Assembly (NCBI GenBank): GCA_940671915.1
Contig: CALNVZ010000218.1
Location: 557,345-621,344, forward strand
Source: Paracentrotus lividus
Lineage: Eukaryota; Echinodermata; Echinoidea; Camarodonta; Echinidae
DNA length: 64,000 bases
Direction: 5' to 3'
In this document: positions 46,536 to 59,300 of the stretch, in pieces
How positions within the stretch are numbered: the stretch's first letter is position 1
How the letters are laid out: each line of letters opens with the position of its first letter
Made by a program: the position numbers and the translations under genes
The notes under the pieces: generated by a model
Database searches by the model: none
Told to the model about the DNA's origin: nothing
What the model saw: only the letters and a program-made list of their open reading frames with translations

Positions 46536-47509
46536 CAGTGGTGGCCAAAATTACTAGAACACCTGAACCCACACAAAGTCTATGGGATTATCAATGCCCT
46601 AGTTCATTTGCCGAAATAAGATTAAAGATATCGTTTGTGTGCCATGAGCTTTCATAACTTTTTAGCATAGGGTCTTACGTATATTTTGATACCAAATTTA
46701 TATAGTTTCGACCATCTGGTAATGCGCAGCATTTAAAATACTTGCGCTATGCTCTTTTGGTTTCCCCATAGACTTTTGTATTAAACATGTAGTCCAAATT
46801 CAAAAAAGTAAAATGCCAATTACATATGCCGATTGCTCAGAAAGTATTTGAGGTAGAAGTATGAAACTTACAAGGCTTAATTATTCTAATATACCTCAAA
46901 TACCTGCAAAGTTTCAGAAAATTTGGTCAAATGGGGAGGGGTGGATTCGCTCCCTCCCTTGGTGGTGAGATGACCAAAGTAGCCATGCCCATTTGAGGTT
47001 AAGACTATTTTTTCATTAAATGAGGGAATTTCATGAGCAATTCAAATATGTTGAAATATTAAGGGTCAGAGGAAAAGGGGACTTAAATAAGGGCTCTAAA
47101 TTAAAAATTTGGGGCCCCTCACAAATAATTTTTAAAAAATCCCATAGAACATGTTACTACTTCACCCTATCGTATTGTGAATAACATTATTGACATTCTC
47201 ATGAAACTTCCTTTCAGAAAATGTATACTTTTGTAGGGAGAGACTTGATATATTTAACGTTATGACATTTTGATCCTGATAGGGGCAAGATTTTTTTAGA
47301 TTTTACAATTGGTAGCGTAACACAAAAAAGGCAATTAGGGGGCGATTTGGGGGCGAGTTCCAAACGCATGACTATTTTATTTAGGTTTTAAAGTATAATA
47401 ATGACTTTTGTAGACATTCCAGGCATTTTAAAGGTATTGAAATGGTCAACTGAATGAAAACAACTAAAATCTTTTAAATTTACTTGGTGTTCTAATAATT
47501 TTGGCCACC

Positions 47510-47513
<4 letters not shown>
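46536..47513. mobile_element. Non-autonomous Tc1/mariner-type element (978 bp)
   Basis: Ends CAGTGGTGGCCAAAATTACT (46536) and AATAATTTTGGCCACCTCTG (to 47513) are imperfect TIRs, with GAACACC/GGTGTTC further in. TA flanks both ends (46534-46535 and 47514-47515). A CAGTGGTGGCCAAAA start with TA duplication is typical of Tc1/mariner. The interior has no frame long enough for a DDE transposase, so it is a deletion derivative or MITE. Confidence 0.8.

Positions 47514-47579
<66 letters not shown>
47514..47579. repeat. TA microsatellite
   Basis: About 65 bases of (TA)n directly adjoining the Tc1-type element. Confidence 0.95.
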
Positions 47580-47582
<3 letters not shown>

Positions 47583-48157
47583 TATAATTATATATAAATT
47601 ATAATTATATATACTGTAGGTTATATATACTGTAGGTTTAGACATACCCTAATGATAATGTAATATTTTGTTATTGTTTTCTGTTCAGAAATCGGCTCAA
47701 TAACATATATAAACTGTTTATATTGCATGGTGCTGTGCATTGAATTACGTCTGCACTTTTGATTTAAGCATATAATCAACCAACAAATTAGAATACAGGA
47801 AAAAACTTCACAAACAATATAAAATAACCGTTTATTCCCTTTAAGTATCAGGTAAAACGCCATCATGCGGTCACTTTGAAGTAACGTCTGAGCAATCAGC
47901 ATTGTGAATAGATGAATAGATAAGTGTGTCTTTTCAATTATTATTGTTTACATTGCCTCAGCCGATAGCTATTTCATGCTGAAGATAATAGGAACACGTC
48001 CTTCTAATTCTGCACAGCAACCCAACTATTAGTTTTAGCAGGAATAAGCTTATCCCATCGTTACAAGTGTCATGTTTTCACCTCAATAGTCTAGGGATGA
48101 TATTATTTCAAAGCTTTGTATAACTGTACATAAATTACATGTACATTTACGGTACAC

Positions 48158-48219
<62 letters not shown>

Positions 48220-49072
48220 CGAAGGGTAAGAATGGCCCAACTTTGGGTACTTTTGGGCTATTCCGGGTCAATTAGGGGTCTCATCACATGTAACAATTGA
48301 CACAGAATGATGTATGGCCCCAACAGACTCACATTGGAGTCATTTTATCCTTCATTTTTTTTTTTTTTTTCAGAGTGGATATTATGTTAGTAACTGGTCA
48401 GATCATGCGGTAATAGGTCTGATAAACTTTGTTTGCGAGATGGATTGAAAATCTACGAGGGGATATCTCGACGAGAAATTTTAATATTGAATCAAATTAG
48501 AATAACATTTTATGCTGAACATGCTTTTCGCTCATTTCATTACAGCTGTTCTTTCTTGTCTTTAATTTAAATTTTATTTATAGATGCTAGCTACATATAA
48601 GACCTTATATGTGAATTCATGTCACCAAAGGAATAATTTCATCCTACATCGATTCAATGTGAGCCCAAAGTAAACATGAGATGTGATAAGATATCTGATT
48701 TCATAAACGTGTCTTCCTTATCATATAATAAGCACTGAACATCGTTTGTATATTAGTTTGTTTGGGTTGAAAATCGTTCAAGGCATCTTTATATCGCTAA
48801 TTCGTTATACGGAGCACTGCAACAAGGCAATAAGCCTTGTACATATAGTTATATTAAAATTAATCCTCCATACCCTAAATACGCTACCATGAAGCATTCA
48901 TCGACTAATGATCCGATTTCAAGCCCTTTTTTTTAAATACAGTTCACATTGTTTCCTATAATTTATACAAGTAAAATATGATTTTTTTAAAAAAGAAAAA
49001 AAAAGAGAAGATAATAACCATATTTTATTCTTAAAAAACAAAACAAAACAAAACAAAAAAACTATACACTCT
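47580..49072. other. No gene seen; long A-run
   Basis: A-run of about 54 bases at 48164-48217, otherwise AT-rich sequence. No coding support. Confidence 0.5.
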
Positions 49073-49196
49073 GGGGTGATTCACTAACATTTAAAATCAA
49101 CACAACCATGGGCCTATAGAACTATAACATGGCTATTGATCCTAAATTTGATTTTATCCCAGTTGGGATTGATTTTAGTTGTTAGTGAATCACCCC
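49073..49196. mobile_element. MITE (124 bp) with 28-bp TIRs
   Basis: 49073-49100 (GGGGTGATTCACTAAC...AAAATCAA) and 49169-49196 are inverted repeats matching at 26 of 28 bases. No coding interior. Confidence 0.75.
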
Positions 49197-49440
49197 CGGG
49201 TATACATGTAGCTTTGAACATGTAGGAAAATATTATTTTAAAAACCCATCTCCTGCATCAACCGCCATCCCATTATCGGAATATAATTACACTTCTTCCA
49301 ATAATAGAGATGATATATATCACAGACGGGGTTAACGTTGTATTTTGTCTTTCGCAATATGTGATTCATCCCCTACCATCATGCCTACTCATTTCCCTGT
49401 AGAATAATCGTCAGATTAGCGTAGAATACCAGTAATCATC

Positions 49441-49800
49441 ATTATCTCTCACCCACGATCAGATATACCTGGAACAATGTGTAACTAATAATCAATATAT
49501 TAGGATTAGGATAACTATAATTATCTCCGGCTTGCAATCCAACATGAAATATTAGGATTAAAATTAATATTATCTCTCACCCACTATCCGACGCCTTAAC
49601 TGTAACGGTTACTAATGCATGAAAAAATGGGAATTAGATTAATGTTATTATTTCATCGCCCACTGTTCCATGTATTGCACGATGTGTGTAACTGTTATTA
49701 AAACATGAAATATTGGGATTATGATATTATCTCTCGTACATAATCCGATATAGTGCACGATTTGTGTAACGGTTATTAGAACATGCAATTATGTGATAAG
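49441..49800 (+). repeat. Degenerate tandem repeat, ~79-bp unit
   Basis: ATTATCTCTCACCCA or close variants start at 49441, 49520, 49569, 49647 and 49726 (spacing 79, 49, 78, 79). Units also share GTGTAACGGTTATTA, AACATGAAATATT and GGATTA. Confidence 0.75.
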
Positions 49801-51327
49801 GATTGCTGTAATTATAAGTATCATGATCATAATTTTAAATATATAATTATGTATGTTCGTGTCTGGTGAAAATACTGCCTCATTTTGTATTCAATCAAAT
49901 TGAATAAATATTTATTTTCAATTCAATGTGATTTCTTTAACTAATACACTTTTAGCCTAATATGTTGTTGCCTGAATGCACCAGTAAAATGCATAAAATA
50001 TAAAATGTCTTTTCGATGTTACCAATGCATCAAAATTGCTTCTAACTGAAGAACTGCAACGAATATCGAACATGAATATTCATAGTTTTCTAAACAATTA
50101 CAAATGGGCGTGGCTTATCATCCTACCCCTGGCAAAGTTTTGTCAGTTCCTACGTGTTTTTATCTATGCCCCTCACCCTCACAGACACCAGACAATGGTA
50201 AAGAAGCTTAGCTGCTTATCTATCGATTAGAAACGTCACGGTAGCTTTACAAAACACCGTGGATGTTACTAATATCCACAAGGCTAGGTATATCTTATTA
50301 TTATACCATTTCTATACAAGCCCCCCCCCCCTCCTCCGTATATGAATTGCTATACTCCGGATGATAGTGCATCGCTGAACGTTCGCTTATCTACTAATAC
50401 TTTTTTTCAGTGGCGTACACACACGCATTCTGGCAGTGACGAGCAGGCAGCTGGCCCGGGAGTCAACGCGTTGATGTTCGTGATAGCGCAAACTCTCTAC
50501 CCGCCAAAATCTTCGATCTAACATCATTTTTCCTCTTTACGATCGTGTGCGTGAAATCGGCAGTCAACTTATGTCGGGTTTGTTAGTGAGCCTTCGTCTT
50601 CTGACTCTCCCCTCATACCAATTTTGTTTATCGAACGAGGGATAAAATGACTTCGGGGGACTTTAGCAACGATTTTCAGTCTCTGAAATCAAATTAATAG
50701 AGGGAGGGAACGCTCCTGAAAGGATCTACGCGTTTTCTCAGCCTATTTCATTTCTCATTTATCACCATTACACTGACCGGAAATTGCTGGAAATGATGGT
50801 CTATTAATATTTCAAGACGTCAAACGGTGGATGATTGCCGAGTGTTTATTTTGTATTCTGATTGTCGTGAAGGAATATATCTGGACCTATTAAAATAAGG
50901 AATATATCCATTTCATATTCAGGAGCATTGAAGTTCGAGGCGTTTATGCATTCAAAGTGGAGTTTAGTTCATGTTTTACATTTAAACGAAACACATTATT
51001 CTGATTCTTTGTAGAATTTGAAAGCGATATTGCATGTTATAAAACTTTACGCCAGAGAAAGAAAGAAGGAAAAGTTGGAACACTTTTTGGAGAGCTCCAG
51101 ATCACTTCTGCTTTAATACAAGCACATTCTGTATTACATTACTTGCTCTTCATAAGTCCTTCCAGATCGGCTGATATACAACCTCCAGTTTCTCTAGATT
51201 GACGTACTTCAGAAAAAGCTTTTGATTTCATTATTCCAGTGAATTCTGAAGACATTTACATCTGGTAGAGAATTCTCTATCACATCTATTTCTATTTTGT
51301 TATAATCAGCCGACATTTTCCTCAGAC
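49801..51327 (+). promoter_or_regulatory. Upstream region of the signal-peptide exon
   Basis: 49801-50400 is AT-rich. From ~50400 to 51327 the sequence is repeat-poor and GC-richer than its surroundings, as expected for promoter plus 5' untranslated region of the gene starting at 51328. No specific promoter element can be assigned. Confidence 0.35.
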
Positions 51328-51457
51328 ATGCCCGACGTTTTAGGATTGTCTGTGAGGATGTCACACATGGCGTCTCGGGGTGGTCGGATGCTTAGGACAT
51401 GGATTCTTCTATGGCTATGCTTCTGGCCAACCATTCAGAGTGTGGATATCACAATTG
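51328..51457 (+). CDS. First coding exon of a secreted or membrane protein (partial)
   Basis: ATG at 51328 (G at -3) opens 43 full codons ending ...TIQSVDITIG, then a consensus splice donor G|GTAAGT at 51457/51458, leaving a phase-1 intron. From Met21 the sequence MLRTWILLWLCFWPTIQS is a good signal peptide, with likely cleavage after Ser38. Met1, 11, 14 and 21 are all possible starts. A signal-peptide exon ending in phase 1 is common in extracellular and receptor genes. The mature start DITIG resembles the first strand of ligand-binding N-terminal domains such as ionotropic glutamate receptors, but this is too short to decide. Downstream exons are not recognised; the gene probably continues past 64000. 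Confidence 0.55.
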
Positions 51458-51502
51458 GTAAGTTTACCATTCTCATTAATTATTCTTACTATGGATATAT
51501 AC

Positions 51503-51557
<55 letters not shown>

Positions 51558-51845
51558 GACAGAGAGAGAGATAGAGAGTTGTGTTTCCCCCATTTTTTAA
51601 ATAGTATAATATGAATTCATGATATCAAATGAAAAAAAAAAAAAATAAAATAAAAAAGGGGTAAGCTGAATATACATGTACGTTGATGTGATAAATTTGC
51701 ATCACGAGGCACGAAGTCTTGGGACTAGAAGAGATTTGAAGCTCCAACATTCGTGTTCTTTTCAGGCAGAATCTTTACCACAAGGCCATGAATAGACACG
51801 TAGAATTTTGAGATAAGTATCGCAGCACTGCTAACATTAATGCTA
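51458..51845 (+). other. Start of putative intron 1 with GA microsatellite
   Basis: GTAAGTTTACC donor at 51458, then (GA)n at 51511-51578 and an A-run near 51632. No exon seen. Confidence 0.45.
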
Positions 51846-52068
51846 CAGTCACACAGACACTTACGTTTAGTTACGTTTTTGTTGTTTAATCGTTATTTCA
51901 TATTCTATTCTCTCATTTCTTATGCATTTCTTTGTTTTATTGGATGAACGAAATTATCACTATTTCCCCTGCTGACTATGATGGGAAGGCATCCGTGGGG
52001 ATCTGCAGAAAAGAAAATAAGTTTTGGACGCAACCAGACGTAACTCAACGTAAGTGTCTGTGTGACTG
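51846..52068. mobile_element. MITE (223 bp) with 30-bp TIRs
   Basis: Ends CAGTCACACAGACACTTACG and CGTAAGTGTCTGTGTGACTG; the arms continue to ~30 bp. A decayed inverted relative is at 2438-2645. Open frames inside are fortuitous. Confidence 0.75.
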
Positions 52069-52233
52069 CATCATAATAAAAACTGATTATGTTGCGTATC
52101 ACCAGCAAAAATCCACCGCGAGCTATTTTAATTTCATGGTCCATTGAATTATACTGTGATGTGTACAGATAAACATATTAGATAATATTCAAACGAATTA
52201 GAAATCAATGATACAGAGATTATGAAGAGTTTT

Positions 52234-52457
52234 ATTCCAAAAGGAGCTAAATCCATTTCTGATGAAAATTGAGTTATTGATATCAAACCATTGTTCAGAC
52301 TGATGTCTTTGAAAAAGTAAAAAACCTAAATTCTGAGAGCAATTATTATAAAATGCACAATAAAATATTACATTCTATAGACACCTGTACAAAAAAGAAA
52401 TGGCAAACAATGCCTTTTCTCAGAAGTGACAAGAGTGGATTTAGCTCCTTTTGGAAT
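52234..52457. mobile_element. MITE (224 bp), CCAAAAGGAGCTAAATCC family
   Basis: Perfect inverted ends of about 22 bp (ATTCCAAAAGGAGCTAAATC...), with further inverted similarity inside. A second member is at 60294-60526. Confidence 0.75.
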
Positions 52458-52572
52458 CAAAATCTTAATAAAATGAAAAAGTGCAATCTGAGTGCGTTAC
52501 GGAGTTAATTGTTTTATTCCTGATGAGACGTGTGAACAATATTTCATCTTTATTCGTAAAACATTATGGGAA

Positions 52573-52985
52573 ACCTCGCGAATTAGAGATGGCTTTAATG
52601 TGCATATTATGTTAATGTCAAGTTCATAGTAACTTAATTATTCACACATTATAGAGCCATCAAGGTTATTATGGAAAGTAAAACTATCAAAATGAGTAAA
52701 ACGTGCGAAAAGTAAAACGCGCGAATGAGAACATGGCTGCATTAAGTGCATATATATTAATGTCAGGTTCAATGTAATAAGTAACTTTATTATTCACACA
52801 TTATAGTGCAAGCAAGGTTATTAACAAGTATGGAATATAAAACAATCGAATGAGTAAAACGCGCGAATGAAAACATGGCCGTAAATTATAAAAATGTCAA
52901 GTTCAATGTAATAATTAACTTAATTATTCACACATTATAGTGCAATCAAGGCTAATAACGAACATAGAAAGTTAAGCTTTTGATG
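52573..52985 (+). repeat. Tandem repeat, ~135-150-bp unit, 3 copies
   Basis: ATTATTCACACATTATAG recurs with its last part at 52643, 52795 and 52929. Each unit also has AATGTCA(A/G)GTTCA and CGCGCGAATGA or variants. Confidence 0.8.
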
Positions 52986-54038
52986 TTTAGTATGTGCCTA
53001 CCTTGCGGTCATGATATTAAATTCACATTTAAAGAATTTATTGTTAACGTTGCGCTTATTGAGAGTGGTAATGGGCGTATGGCGACTTAATTACACTCAG
53101 TATTATGTATCAAATCTCAATGGAAAAATATGATATATCTAATTTGGACGTTAAAATGTGGAAGTTGGCTTCTAAAAGGCACAAAACTTAACACTTATCT
53201 GCTGAATACTTAGCAAACATTTTGCTCATGAAATGATCTCATTTACACCATGTAGACAATATACTCTGTATAAATTCGGTTCGTTTGTGCTTCATTAGTA
53301 CATTGTGTGTAGAAGTTCTTTAGGCGGCATCATTAAAACTGCATTATCATGTCACCTCGGGTTTAAATTTGTTTAGATTACTCGAACAATTGCACTTTAT
53401 TACTCTGGGAGACCGAAAGGGCATTTTGAGATTTTGCAATAATACATTTTTTGGCTTAATTGACTGGATTAAAAAAAAAAAAAAAAAAAACATTAATGCA
53501 CTCTTGCAGATTTTCCGTTAAAGCTTTACCGACCCCCTTCCCCTTTTTTATCTTTTAAAATTGAGAATATATTAGGTTGGTTTTAAAAAAAAATGATGCC
53601 ATCATTTTAGCAAAAATATTTAAAAATTAGTGAAACGGTCTTGGCACTTTCGTCTGATTTTCTGTTCTGCTAAATTTATTTTAAAGTGACATAGATATCC
53701 GAGTATACACTTATACTCGTTCTCTGCAAACTTAAGTGGGAGTTTCTATAATGGCGCTTTTCACAAGTTACATGCATTATCTTCCAATGATCTCCTGATC
53801 ACAATGAGATGAAAATGTACTCATAATCATGCTCATGACTAGAGGCATGAATTCACAAGTAACTGTTCAGACAAAGTGAAGTCTCAAACAGATTTCCGAA
53901 GAAAACTGTGGGTAAAAATAGCCGGATCGTTGTAACATTAGCTCATTTCGGGTCATGATTAAAAGGGATCCTGTGGTGTTTAATTTGCTCTTGACGAAAC
54001 ACCACTTTGTGAGTGATAACATATATAACCAGCGGCAA
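52986..54038. other. No gene seen
   Basis: AT-rich putative intronic sequence with an A-run near 53471. No exon-like segment supported. Confidence 0.45.
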
Positions 54039-54272
54039 TGCCATGTAACACAAAGAGTTACGATTGATAAAAAGCTACAATTTTTTTTTCTCGGTAACCT
54101 CATTTGGAAATCAGGCATAGTCATGGATTAGGATTTGGATATGATTAAGATAATGGTTAATGCTAGGGTTAGGATTAAGATCATTAATTTCGGAGCATCC
54201 TGTCCGTGGTTAGGCCACCGAGAAAAAAAATTGTAACTTTTTATCAATCGTAAGTCTTTGTGTTACAGGGCA
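54039..54272. mobile_element. MITE copy, GTGCCCTGTAACAT family (3), long variant
   Basis: Arms TGCCATGTAACACAAAGAGT.../...CTTTGTGTTACAGGGCA, with further inverted AAAAATTGTA...CTCGGT blocks. At 234 bp it is about twice the size of the other copies. Confidence 0.6.
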
Positions 54273-55588
54273 CAGGGGGAACACAAGTCATGCAGATGAT
54301 GAAGATATCGTGTATATCTACATGTATAGCGGGGGTGTCAGTTGAAACAATGATTGTATAAAAATCCCATGCCACTTGTTGGTGTAAGAATATTGAAGGC
54401 ATGACCTTTATCAAAGTGCAATTTTCAACCTTTTCTCCCTTCAAAATTCGGTTGAATTCGTGATGCCTGTAAGCACAAAATGTCAGTCAAAAGATCATTG
54501 TGACATTCTTAGTATTTTGTCTTTTCAAAAATAAAAGGGAAGTCCGCCCAGAAAAAAAAAAAAAAAAAAAATTGGTTGGGGAAAGAAATTGGTTAAATGT
54601 CCACTGTATATCCCACAAAGGTTAGAAATGATTGTATGAATTTCATTTTTTGACGTCATCTATTAGGTGCTTTCTTGTATGTTTAGTACTCTAAAGTCCA
54701 TCAATTGCGATTTTACCATTCTATGTCTCATTCGATATATAGCACATCTTTTTATACAAGCTTCAAGTAATGAACCACGAAAAGCGCAAGCAGGCACCTT
54801 ATTATCTTTCTTTTTTTTTCAGATTTGTGTAAAATCTTCATTGAATTGTTCTTTTCCTTTTGTTCTGCAATTAAAACAAACCTAACTACATTTTGGACAT
54901 TTCCTTTAAATGCATATGCACACCATTCGTGCTTTTCATAAAATAAAGCTCTACACAGGTGAATATCATATCCATCAACCTGTCATTAGCTTCTTTAACC
55001 CATTCCCCATGGGCATCGATTGTGTGCTGAATTAATCATAGTAAAATGAGCGAATTTGGGACTTGATGTGTTAAAGATAACCTAGTGCTTTGTTGTGGGA
55101 AAGATTTGAAATAATAATAATTATAATAATAATAATAATAAATCGTTAGCTTTCCTATTATTTGAATGCTATTTAGGAAGAATATCATGGTTAAAAGGCC
55201 CACTGCGAAGGATTGCTTTTCAATTTCCCTAATATGACCAAAATAATGTATAGTCCCATACTTGTATTTCTGTGTGTAACTCATGTGACTCTAAGCAGAA
55301 TTGGGTTAATTTCTTTTCCTTTTGGGGATTCCAAAGCCTCACAGCACACAATAATGCTCAGGTGAATTGTTATCACCCTTTTCCAATCACTTTGAGACAG
55401 TGTTTCCCGCATTTCAATCTCATGACTAGATCAATAATTTCACTTTAAAGAGACATGAAGACTATCCCTCAAGTAGAAATAAAGCAAACTATTGCAATAT
55501 TCATGTTGAATGTCTCACGGCATGAGGCTTACTCTTAAAATATGTATGATCTGACTTTCACAAAGCAGTCAACCTTAGTTGGTTGTCT
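54273..55588. other. No gene seen
   Basis: Putative intronic AT-rich sequence. It has an A-run at 54552-54570 and a short (AAT)n at 55113-55141. Confidence 0.45.
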
Positions 55589-55725
55589 GTGCCCAGGGGC
55601 TTTTAATCACGAAACATACGACCCATCTTATGATTGCCAGCAATCGTAAGTCTATGGAAAACCTTGCAGAGAGGAGTTACGATCGATGCTAAGATTGGTC
55701 GTATCTCTTTTATGTAACAGGACAC
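55589..55725. mobile_element. MITE copy, GTGCCCTGTAACAT family (4)
   Basis: Starts GTGCCCAGGGGC, ends TTTTATGTAACAGGACAC. The interior has CAATCGTAAGTCTATGG, as in copy 1. Confidence 0.6.
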
Positions 55726-56611
55726 TAACTGTTTTTAAAGCAGTCAACCTACGATGTGCACTGAAGCTTTCATCATGAAATTCATCCTGATGTTTCCAAT
55801 TCTCTAGAAGGGTGACTGTCCGCCATGTTCGATGACAAATGGATAACTCTTAATGGAGTACGTGAATGTCCAATGGCATTGCCTTTCAACATACGATTTG
55901 TAATCTTTCAATATCGTTTTATATAAGGTTTCATTCCAACTACAGTATAAAAGGTAGATAAGTCTTGAAATCCATTCTTCCTTGCTTTATTTTTCTTTGT
56001 TTTTACAACATTTACTTGTTGAGTCAAAGGGTTGGCTTTATTTTAAGACGTTAATAGGTCAAAGTGTCCTTCTAATGTCAATTTTTTTTAAATAACTCTT
56101 CATCTAATTTAGATATACCATGTAGTACCCAAACACGTGTGTTTTCTGTTTGTTTGTTTGTTAGTTTTTTTTAAATAAATATATTCATTGCGATTGCTGG
56201 ATATGGTTTTTAAACATTACCGATCATTTTCATCATTATCACGTTCTGTGATCTGCGGATCAGGCAGCTAGTGAGACTTGCCCCACACTTTTCATTAGTA
56301 ATTAAAAATATAAATTGAGAGAATTATTACCTTCTCGATGCGACGACGAAAAGAGCCCACTTGGCATGAAAACGCGAACAACTACCTCTACAGAGAAAGA
56401 GAGGAGTGAATGATGGGGTAGATGATGGGAAAGATGAGATAACAAAGATGGACTTACTTTACCATCCTTGGAAATACTTCCTGTAATGCATCTTCACACT
56501 TATACCCATCAAATGATACTTAATTCTAAGCCTTAGACGTTAAATAAAATCTGATCTTAATGCATTACCATTAGGCATGTCGGTGTCATTCCCTGAGAAA
56601 CTGTTTGATCA
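55726..56611. other. No gene seen
   Basis: Putative intronic sequence, no structure recognised. Confidence 0.45.
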
Positions 56612-56739
56612 ATGCCTTGTAACATAAAATATACTATCAATCTTATGTTTGATATCAATCGTAAGTCTTTGATAAACCGTGTAATAAGAGATACACTCAA
56701 TCGTAAGATTAACCGTCAGTATTTTATGTAACAGGGCAC
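56612..56739. mobile_element. MITE copy, GTGCCCTGTAACAT family (5)
   Basis: Starts ATGCCTTGTAACATAAAATA, ends TATTTTATGTAACAGGGCAC. The interior has ATCAATCGTAAGTCTTTG. 128 bp. Confidence 0.7.
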
Positions 56740-57422
56740 ACAAGTCACACTATTAATAACCGTTATATTGATTACTTTTGTTATACAACTGAAAGGGCCC
56801 ATCTCTTGAGCGAAGATCTTGTTTTCATCTATACTCTCCTATTATCCAGATTATCTCCTTATCTTTGATCACCCTATAGTTCATTCTTTGACCCCCTCCT
56901 CGAGTCTTAATCCAGGGGACAGTTAGATTCTATGCTAACTAATCCCCTGCTGATTTTTTTTTTGACAGCAGCTTTTTAAACTACAAATCCTTCGGTTCCT
57001 TTAGGTGCTGTCAGTTGAGGTTCTTATTAGGAACTATGTCTTCGCAGTGTATGTTGTCTGAGACCCCTGCTTATTAGAGAACAGTGTACCACAGTGTGAA
57101 GGCATAATGTGTAAATTCACACTGTCAAACCGAATAAAACCATATTAACACTATGTGGAAAACCATAATGCAGTGGAAAATCATATCCATATAATACTGT
57201 TAAATTCGAACTTTTCACACAGTCGACTATGTTTAACTAGCTGTGAATGTATCGTGGTAAACTGTCAATGCATTATTAGTTCTGATCAAAGATAAAGTTG
57301 GTCAAGACAATTCTTGTCCTACCAACTCCAAACGGAGATGTTGATATGTCAGGTGACATTTTGGAGTCGGTCTGACCAATGTGATTTAGTATCATGGGTT
57401 GAAAAGAGAAGGTATCTTAAAG
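56740..57422. other. No gene seen
   Basis: Putative intronic sequence, no structure recognised. Confidence 0.45.
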
Positions 57423-57825
57423 CTTGTAGTTCAGGCCAAGAATTCTTACCACTATGTGGTATAATCGAGAAGCCTCTGTAAGATCTAGATCATGTATCAC
57501 CTCAGGGCCTGCATAGCTCTTAGAAAACATTGAGTCGTTTTGCCCAATTTCGTATGAATATCTCTGCACAAAAACAGGCAAAACGGATGCTCTTAGACAG
57601 GCCATACGGACCACGGAGTGATGTAACTTCGGCTTAAGCTGGCAGTTCAAGCCAAGAATCCCTGACCACTATGTGGTATAATCGAGTATTGTGGTTGTGG
57701 TTGGCTTCGATTTGATGAAAACAGTTAAAAGGCGGTCTGGTGTTGTTACCCCTCTTTCCATCAATCGTCTTAAGAGCGCACCCCTTATAGAGGTGTACGT
57801 CTTAAGAACGACCCCCTTATAGGGG
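57423..57825 (+). repeat. Short direct repeats
   Basis: A ~48-bp segment (AGTTCA.GCCAAGAAT...CACTATGTGGTATAATCGAG) occurs at 57423-57470 and 57639-57686. A ~30-bp unit (CGTCTTAAGA.CG..CCCCTTATAG) occurs in tandem at 57767-57825. Confidence 0.75.
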
Positions 57826-58560
57826 ATGGATCGATATTGAGTAGGGGTGGAGATTATTAGAGAGGGGTTGAGTTGTATGGGTAAGAGCTGGTGGCTTGAA
57901 TGACGGCCCACTGAAGGCTTTGAAAATAGAGTACTATAGAAGCTACACAACTGGAACAATCAGATTTGGAGTGGGGTGGGCATAGGGAAGACATTGTCTA
58001 AAAGTGAGAGTCGTCGCTGGGCAGACATCATCTGTATTTAAAAACCGTTACTTTTATTTATACAAATTGCAATAGAGTAAAAAGAAAAAAAAGACGAGTT
58101 TTGAACGACAGCACGATGAAAAGTGAAATTTACTCAGACATTGGGGAGGAAAAGAAAGGTATAACATACAAGATTAAATAAAATAATTATTTAGCACTGT
58201 ATTATGCTGTTATACAACAGAAAATTTGAACTACTGGAAAGCATTAGTATGAATTTAATCTTCGGTTAATCCTTAAAAACCACTTCCGGAGCATTGACTC
58301 GTACAAAATTTCTTTGAAGAATCATCAGTTTTGTTTTGATCATCACCAAGAGACCACCAACAAATGAAAATAGATAAATAAACGAGGATTAAATAAATAA
58401 ATAAATAAATAAGTAAATAATAAAAATACATTGTGTTTGCGGGTCATCCTTGAATGGAATTTTAATATTGTCAATAAAGTTTTGTGGCACGAAAGGCTAC
58501 AAATATGTTTTTGAGAACCAAACTTTAAGTTTAGTCAATCCTGCAGAGTTATACTTTAAT
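57826..58560. other. No gene seen
   Basis: AT-rich sequence with (AAAT)n at 58389-58412. No coding support. Confidence 0.45.
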
Positions 58561-59300
58561 ATGTCAATTTTATATTCCCATTTGATTTAGAAAAAAATGA
58601 ACTCTCACTGTAATATTGGTTTTAATGTAACACCAACATTATGTTTAATGAATCTGCCTTTTCATGTTGTCGATGATGTTTATAGTTACCGGAATAAAAG
58701 TTTAGAAGGATGAAAATGGATTTTGAGAAATCGATTAAATGATTTTAATTTCGTCCCTTCACTTAATGTTAACTAATGTATTTTCCATTGTATTCTACAT
58801 ATAATACACAGAACGAACCTTTTAGCTGCACTATAATGTTGATTGTAAAGATTTTGATATAACACCTATGTTATGTATGATTAATCGATCCCCACATTAT
58901 TATCTAATTATTAGATACTTAGTGGCATCAAAAGTCTGGAATCAGCTTTTTGATAATCTGTATAGTTTAGAATACATGTAATGTCATTCACTTATTTTTA
59001 TAATATAATGTACAAAGATACGATCTTTTAGTTTGCATTATGATATTAATTGTGCTTTTAATAGAGAATTTGATGTAACACCACCAATATTGAATTGATT
59101 ATTGTTACGTTATCGCTAATGTGACATTTAAAGCATGAAATGATTATTTTTAAAAAATCAATTAGTACATTTAAAAATGTTGAAAGGCAACGTATGGAAA
59201 TAGTCGTTATGAATAAAGATATAGATCTTTTCAATTAAAGTACAATATCGATTTGCTTTGACTATTTTAATATGACACCAAAAATGATATATAGTCAGTT
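58561..59300 (+). repeat. Degenerate tandem repeat, ~200-230-bp unit, about 4 copies
   Basis: (T/G)(A/G)ACACC preceded by TTTTGAT/TTTAATAT-type sequence recurs at about 58628, 58860, 59076 and 59273 (spacing 232, 216, 197). CTTTTAG.TGCA(C/T)TATAATG-like words precede it in register. Strongly diverged. Confidence 0.55.
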
